Source of the DNA: CAZZCP01 sp964653235
GTDB lineage: Bacteria; Bdellovibrionota; Bdellovibrionia; Bdellovibrionales; UBA840
Reading direction: 5' to 3'
DNA length: 10,319 nt
Assembly (NCBI GenBank): GCA_964653235.1
Contig: CAZZCP010000079.1
Span: 1 to 10,319 of the forward strand
Under the pieces are notes generated by a model. That model had not been told where the DNA came from, did no database searches, and saw only the letters and a program-made list of their open reading frames with translations. Each line of letters starts with the position of its first letter. The first letter of the stretch is position 1. Below are positions 6,494 through 10,319 of the stretch, in pieces. A program made the translations under genes and the position numbers.

Positions 6494-8644
6494 ATGAAGT
6501 ATTCTTTACTAAGCCATGCACTGGTGTTTTTAAGCCTTTCAGCCTACGCTGAAAAACCAAAGATAAACAAAAAAGCAAATCAAGTATTTGTAGATATCGA
6601 TGGCAAGAAAATCGAAATTCAAGATGAAATAAAAATAGATGGCAAAACGATTGCCGTTCGATGGCAGCAAGAGGGTGAAACCAAATACAGTTTTCAACAA
6701 GAAGCTTCATCTTGGAGCGAAGCTGAAGAGCATCAACCGCAAATTCTTTTTAGCAATCAGACTCTTGTTCCATCTTTGAATCGAGCCATTGAAGCAACAG
6801 AAGATAAAGATCTGTTCTTACTCAAACTCAAAACAAAACTCATACCTGAGTACAAAAAAGACTTAAAAGCCAAAGGAATCTCTTTGTTAAAGTACGTCCC
6901 CCATCAAAGTTTTATAGTGAGAATCTCTGGCCTCCAAGCAATTGAATTGCAAAATGCAGAATACGTTGAAGCAGTTAGCTATTATGAAGAGAGTCTCCGC
7001 TCCTCTGATGATTTGAAATTCTCATTTATGCAAGGAGAAAACCAAGGCCCAACAAAGTATGATTTAGTCCCAGTTCACAAAGATTTGCGTGAAGATCTTT
7101 ATGAAGAGCTGCGATCGATTGGCGCATATACCGGAAAAGGCAATAGCGACAGTTTTGTAATTGAGGCCATATTGGACATGCGGCAGTATTCACAGATTTT
7201 AAGCTCTAGCAAATTGCTTTGGATTGAAAAGGCAAGCGAGATCGAAGAAGACATGGACAATGTCTTAATACAAGGTGGAGCCAACTATATAAAAGAAAAT
7301 TCTGCGCCTGACTCTTATTTGGGAATGGGAATTCGTGGTCATGTTCTTGAAGGTATCGATGCTACCCACCAAGATTTTCAAGCCAATGAGTTTCGCGAAG
7401 CTCCGATTGCAGTCGAAAACAGATCGATTTCAAGTCATGGCCATGCAACTTATGGAATTATTTTTGGCGATGGAAGCGGAAATTCAGCTGCTCTTGGTTT
7501 GCTTCCTAGAGCACAAGGACTCTACACAGACAATGAATATGTCTACTCAAACAACAGAAGGTATGAACTGACTCAAAGACTCATCAATGATTATCAAGTC
7601 ATGTTTCAAACGGCTTCTTGGGGCTATGGCAGAACCACAAGCTATGGCTCAAGATCTGCTGAAATGGATGAAATCATTTTTGATCTTGATATTCCTATAA
7701 CCCAATCTCAAAGCAATGCTGGCTCACGCTTATCTCGACCGCAAGCTTGGGCAAAAAATATTATTTCTGTTGGCGCTGTAAGACACGGTAACAACCCAGA
7801 TCCTTCAGATGATAGATGGGATTTTGGAGCCAGTATTGGACCTGCACCTGATGGTAGAATCAAACCAGATTTGGTCGCTTATTATGATGATACTTTGACT
7901 ACAGCTTTATTTAATGGCTATAGTGATTTCGGTGGAACGTCAGGGGCAACACCAATCGTAGCTGGTCATGTTGGACTGACTCTTGAAATGTGGACCAATG
8001 GTATTTTTGGCAATGAGCTCAAGGCAGATATCAGTGATCGCTTTGCCAACCGTCCACACTACACAACGGTCAAGGCTCTATTGATCAATACTGCGAAACA
8101 ATATGACTTTGAAGGTACTGAGCATGATTTAACGCGTGTTCATCAGGGATGGGGTTTTCCTGACTTAAAAACTATGTATGATGATCGCAACAATATCTTT
8201 GTTGTAAATGAGCAAAAAGTTTTAGCCCTGGGTGAAAAAGTAAATTATCGATTTGAAATTCATGATGAACGTGAAGATCTGGTAATCACTATGACCTATT
8301 CAGATCCTGCCCCGGCGATCAATGCCGAATTTCAAAGAGTCAATGATCTTGATCTAAAAGTTACAGCTCCCGATGGTAGTGAATATTATGGCAACCACGG
8401 TCTTTATGAGAATATGTTCTCACAAGCTGGCGGCGAAAAAGACTCCATCAACACGGTTGAAAATGTGATTTTAAAAGATCCCATGCCTGGAAGCTGGGTG
8501 GTTGAAGTGATCGCCGCTGAAATCAATGAAGACAGTCACGTTGAAACCGAATCCGATGATGCTGACTTTGCTCTAGTCATTCGCGGCTCACAAACAGTTG
8601 AAGAATTTCGTGAAGAAAGAATCTTTAGCAACGGCTTTGAATAA
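6494..8644 (+). CDS. Secreted S8 family subtilisin-like serine peptidase with IFxxGFE C-terminus
   Basis: A 716-aa secreted protease. A signal peptide covers residues 1-19 (ends SAYA). A propeptide spans about 30-260 and contains an inhibitor-like segment LFLLKLKTKLIPEYKKDLKA. The S8 domain spans about 275-560. Visible catalytic elements are the His motif SSHGHATYG (H315), the oxyanion Asn in SQSNAG (N408) and the Ser motif GTSGATPIVAG (S483). In the Asp motif, HVLEGIDATHQDF has Glu286 where V-I-D-T-G is usual, so Glu may replace the catalytic Asp, or the loop is shortened by one. Residues about 565-700 form a beta-rich domain like those following many secreted subtilases (NDLDLKVTAPDG; PGSWVVEV). 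The end, IFSNGFE, matches a C-terminal signature I know from gammaproteobacterial secreted proteins. The role is probably extracellular protein degradation. No cognate inhibitor is adjacent. Confidence 0.93.
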   Translation: MKYSLLSHALVFLSLSAYAEKPKINKKANQVFVDIDGKKIEIQDEIKIDGKTIAVRWQQEGETKYSFQQEASSWSEAEEHQPQILFSNQTLVPSLNRAIEATEDKDLFLLKLKTKLIPEYKKDLKAKGISLLKYVPHQSFIVRISGLQAIELQNAEYVEAVSYYEESLRSSDDLKFSFMQGENQGPTKYDLVPVHKDLREDLYEELRSIGAYTGKGNSDSFVIEAILDMRQYSQILSSSKLLWIEKASEIEEDMDNVLIQGGANYIKENSAPDSYLGMGIRGHVLEGIDATHQDFQANEFREAPIAVENRSISSHGHATYGIIFGDGSGNSAALGLLPRAQGLYTDNEYVYSNNRRYELTQRLINDYQVMFQTASWGYGRTTSYGSRSAEMDEIIFDLDIPITQSQSNAGSRLSRPQAWAKNIISVGAVRHGNNPDPSDDRWDFGASIGPAPDGRIKPDLVAYYDDTLTTALFNGYSDFGGTSGATPIVAGHVGLTLEMWTNGIFGNELKADISDRFANRPHYTTVKALLINTAKQYDFEGTEHDLTRVHQGWGFPDLKTMYDDRNNIFVVNEQKVLALGEKVNYRFEIHDEREDLVITMTYSDPAPAINAEFQRVNDLDLKVTAPDGSEYYGNHGLYENMFSQAGGEKDSINTVENVILKDPMPGSWVVEVIAAEINEDSHVETESDDADFALVIRGSQTVEEFREERIFSNGFE

Positions 8645-8650
8645 ATGAAT

Positions 8651-8685
8651 AAGGGCTGAAAAGCCCTTGGCTTTTGCCCTGTTTT
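8651..8685 (+). terminator. Probable terminator after the subtilase
   Basis: AAGGGCT-GAAA-AGCCCTT (8651-8668) forms a 7-bp stem with a GAAA tetraloop 7 bases after the subtilase stop. It is followed by a small GGC-TTTT-GCC hairpin and then TGTTTT. The T-run is displaced, so termination strength is uncertain. The -35 of the next gene overlaps the 3' side of this stem. Confidence 0.6.
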
Positions 8686-8694
8686 ACTTACAAT
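8667..8694 (+). promoter_or_regulatory. Promoter giving a probable leaderless mRNA
   Basis: TTGGCT (8667-8672) and TACAAT (8689-8694) are 16 bp apart, and the -10 matches the consensus at five of six positions. The -10 ends only 6 bases before the ATG at 8701, so transcription should start at or next to the A of ATG. No Shine-Dalgarno is present, as expected for a leaderless gene. Confidence 0.55.
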
Positions 8695-8700
8695 AGTTAC

Positions 8701-9201
8701 ATGAAAAAACTGGTACCAGCACTATTCGTTCTCATTGCTTCAATCTCGATCTTTTATTTCTTTTCTCATTCTAGTGATGAGAAACAAATTTTAGCTCAGC
8801 TAAAAAAATTGCAAGAACAAGTTGAATTTGACCAAAAGCTATCCCCTGTTGCTATCATTACTCGTTGGAAAAAGATCGAAAAGATACTTGCTCCTGAATT
8901 CGAAGGTCAATATAGCGATCGTATAGGTGGAAGGGATGGCGTTTTTGGTAAAGATCAAATTCTACCCGCAGCGCAAGCTCTAGCTCGAAGAATTCAAAGT
9001 CATCAAGCGGTGCTATCTAGCCCCGAGATCGATATTCAAAATAACAGCGCAAAAGTTATTTTTTCAGTCCAGTCTCGAGGAAGAGAAATAGGTAAAGATT
9101 TTTTTCTTGAAGAATTTGACCTTGAGATGAAACTTGAAAAAGCAAATGATCAATGGAGCTTCTCATATGCTCGTGCTCAACGAATGACTCCCGAAAACTA
9201 G
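8701..9201 (+). CDS. Signal-anchored small protein, possible NTF2-like fold
   Basis: 166 aa from the ATG at 8701. A longer version from a TTG at 8674 would start inside the terminator and upstream of the apparent promoter, so I reject it. Residues 1-27 (MKKLVPALFVLIASISIFYFF) are one hydrophobic segment without an AxA site, so it is more likely an inner-membrane anchor than a cleaved signal. Residues 32-75 are helical and charged (QILAQLKKLQEQ, IITRWKKIEKIL). Residues 105-160 are strand-like (PEIDIQNNSAKVIFSVQSRG, FDLEMKLEKANDQWSFSYA). Helices followed by a curved sheet ending in W-x-F resembles the NTF2/SnoaL-like fold, but no family residue confirms this. It stands between the subtilase terminator and repeat copy 2, apparently as a single gene. 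A periplasmic-facing domain is inferred; the role is unknown. Confidence 0.8.
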   Translation: MKKLVPALFVLIASISIFYFFSHSSDEKQILAQLKKLQEQVEFDQKLSPVAIITRWKKIEKILAPEFEGQYSDRIGGRDGVFGKDQILPAAQALARRIQSHQAVLSSPEIDIQNNSAKVIFSVQSRGREIGKDFFLEEFDLEMKLEKANDQWSFSYARAQRMTPEN

Positions 9202-9293
9202 TTATCGAGTGCTCCTTGTAAGATCCAATGAAAAAAAAGATTTTCTTCCTCTTGACTTAAAACCCCGTCGTAGTGATCGATTTTCTATTTGCT

Positions 9294-9467
9294 AGCTGCT
9301 CCCTTTTGCTTCACTTCGGACGTCCGTCCGAAAGCACTACGTATTTATAATGTTTCGTGTATTCTGTCCGAAACTGATGAAAATTTGGCGCAGCTTCGAG
9401 CAAGAGTCCTAGGTCATTGAAAGCACAATTTTATTTTGCAAAAAAAGTGAAATAAAAGGGAGCAGCT
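9294..9467. repeat. MITE-like intergenic repeat, copy 2
   Basis: 174 bp with the same ends as the copy at 6195-6369: AGCTGCTCCCTTTT at the left and AAAAGGGAGCAGCT at the right, arms differing at two positions. The hairpin TTCGGAC-GTCC-GTCCGAA is at 9315-9332. The 27 bases 9310-9336 are identical to 6211-6237, while the centre has diverged strongly and keeps only patches such as TATTCTGT and ATTGAAAG. The left end is flanked by TA. The right end directly abuts the TAG stop of the M48 gene, without a TA in the same register. No other terminator is visible between the converging genes, so it may serve as their shared 3' structure. Confidence 0.85.
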
Positions 9468-10319
9468 CTATTTGCATTCACCTTTTAGAGCACCTTGATA
9501 AGACTGCTCAATTCTTTCTGTAGGATTGGGGTGGGTGGATAGGTAGCTCCAAATCGAATCTTTTTCAAGCTTACCCAGAGTTTCTTCAATTTTTTTAAGC
9601 CCAAGTCCAAAACAAGATGGTGAAATTTTCTGCTCTTTGAGTTTTTCGAAGGCATATTGATCTGCTCTTCTTTCAAACTCTCTTGAAAAATTTAAATTTA
9701 CTAATGCACCACCTACACCAAGAATAGTCTCTGTGGCACCCGATAGATCACCAAAAAAAACACTAATCCCAACAGTAATGATCGATGAAGAAATAAGGTT
9801 TTGTACCACATGCCTCTCTTCTAAGTGACCTTTCTCGTGATAGTAAATGGCAAGAAGCATTTTTTTGTTGTCTAGTAGTTGAACTATTTCATCCGTAAAA
9901 ATCATGGTATTGGCTGAAAGAGCAAAAGCATTGGGCATTCCCATTTTTCGAAACTCAATGCGGATATCGTCTTGCGAATAAGATCGAATAAAGTCTCGAA
10001 TTTCTACTTGCCGCTCAATGCTTAGTTCACTAGGACTCATATATTGCTGATCTAAAGAATCTAGTAATCTTCTATCAAAGTCTGTCAAAGCTTCATAGGG
10101 GATTTTAAAAGCTATATTCTTACTTAACATTGGTATTGCATATTGAAATAGAAAGAGAACAAAGCTAAGTGTGAAAACTGTAAATAGAAACATACCTCTT
10201 TTATTGTCACGCATCCATTCGATAGAAATATGAGTTGAACCTTTTAGTTTTTCTTTAATTTGTTTTGGTATCTTGGACTCAAACAAGAGCTGCTCACCAC
10301 CTGGTAAAACAATTGAATC
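9468..10319 (-). CDS. Membrane-anchored M48 family zinc metallopeptidase, 5' end beyond the window
   Basis: The frame is open to the right edge, with no stop between the TTG at 10286 and 10319. The gene is therefore 5'-truncated by the window rather than starting at that TTG. The 11 extra residues read SIVLPGGEQLL after a partial Asp codon. This resembles the end of the small N-terminal domain (DUF7092 type) found before some M48 domains. Numbered from the TTG codon: a transmembrane helix at about 32-54, the zinc motif HEKGH at 150-154, the third-ligand motif SREFERRAD with E205 and D209, and THPNPTER at 251-258. Two weakly hydrophobic stretches at 162-178 and 182-198 may pack against the membrane. 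All M48 catalytic features are present. Such Oma1/HtpX/BepA relatives degrade misfolded envelope proteins; the substrate here is unknown. Its stop abuts repeat copy 2. Confidence 0.92.
   Translation of the reverse strand, partial: DSIVLPGGEQLLFESKIPKQIKEKLKGSTHISIEWMRDNKRGMFLFTVFTLSFVLFLFQYAIPMLSKNIAFKIPYEALTDFDRRLLDSLDQQYMSPSELSIERQVEIRDFIRSYSQDDIRIEFRKMGMPNAFALSANTMIFTDEIVQLLDNKKMLLAIYYHEKGHLEERHVVQNLISSSIITVGISVFFGDLSGATETILGVGGALVNLNFSREFERRADQYAFEKLKEQKISPSCFGLGLKKIEETLGKLEKDSIWSYLSTHPNPTERIEQSYQGALKGECK

Noticed and set aside
8674..8700. TTG start for the signal-anchored protein
   Set aside because: It lies within the terminator/promoter region, has no Shine-Dalgarno, and puts ten polar residues before a clean MKKL signal start.
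10284..10286. TTG as the true start of the M48 peptidase
   Set aside because: The frame stays open to the window edge and the upstream residues look coding (LPGGEQL), so the start is outside the window.
1..10319. CRISPR array, tRNA, rRNA, transposase or phage genes
   Set aside because: No regularly spaced direct repeats, cloverleaf sequences, rRNA-like blocks or integrase/transposase motifs were seen on either strand.

Overview
The window is an AT-rich stretch of a Gram-negative bacterial chromosome. Almost every gene encodes an exported or membrane-anchored protein. Several features fit a low-GC proteobacterial-type organism: an M48 peptidase with a probable N-terminal accessory domain, a bacterioferritin, and a subtilase ending in IFxxGFE. 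That C-terminal signature is familiar from gammaproteobacterial secreted proteins. Bdellovibrionota or a gammaproteobacterium are both possible, and the lineage cannot be fixed from this sequence alone. There are no rRNA, tRNA, CRISPR or transposase genes.

Region 1 (about 5488 down to 1, minus strand) is a compact run of five reading frames. Gaps are 13 bp or less, or the genes overlap. In transcription order they are: a Sel1-repeat protein (296 aa), a Cys-rich exported protein (311 aa), a 577-aa Cys-rich exported protein with a TTG start, a small 190-aa-equivalent exported protein broken by a +1 frameshift, and a large exported protein (at least 446 aa) that runs off the left edge. All five begin with a signal peptide. 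Only the first has a recognisable repeat family. The other four match nothing I know, so this is the best candidate in the window for an undescribed envelope or secreted multi-protein system.

Region 2 (5589-6155, minus strand) is a bacterioferritin-like gene with a good sigma70-type promoter and a strong intrinsic terminator, insulated from the operon downstream.

Region 3 (6156-6493) is a divergent intergenic region. It carries the first copy of a 175-bp element with near-perfect 23-bp terminal inverted repeats. A second copy (174 bp) lies at 9294-9467, directly against the stop codon of the M48 gene. The two copies share their ends and an 18-bp internal hairpin but differ in the middle. They look like a MITE-like or structured intergenic repeat family.

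Region 4 (6494-9201, plus strand) holds a secreted S8 subtilase whose catalytic Asp position reads as Glu, then a terminator hairpin, then a small signal-anchored protein with a possible NTF2-like fold. That last gene appears to be transcribed as a leaderless mRNA.

Region 5 (9468 to the right edge, minus strand) is a membrane-anchored M48 zinc metallopeptidase. Its reading frame stays open past the window edge, so its true N-terminus is missing.
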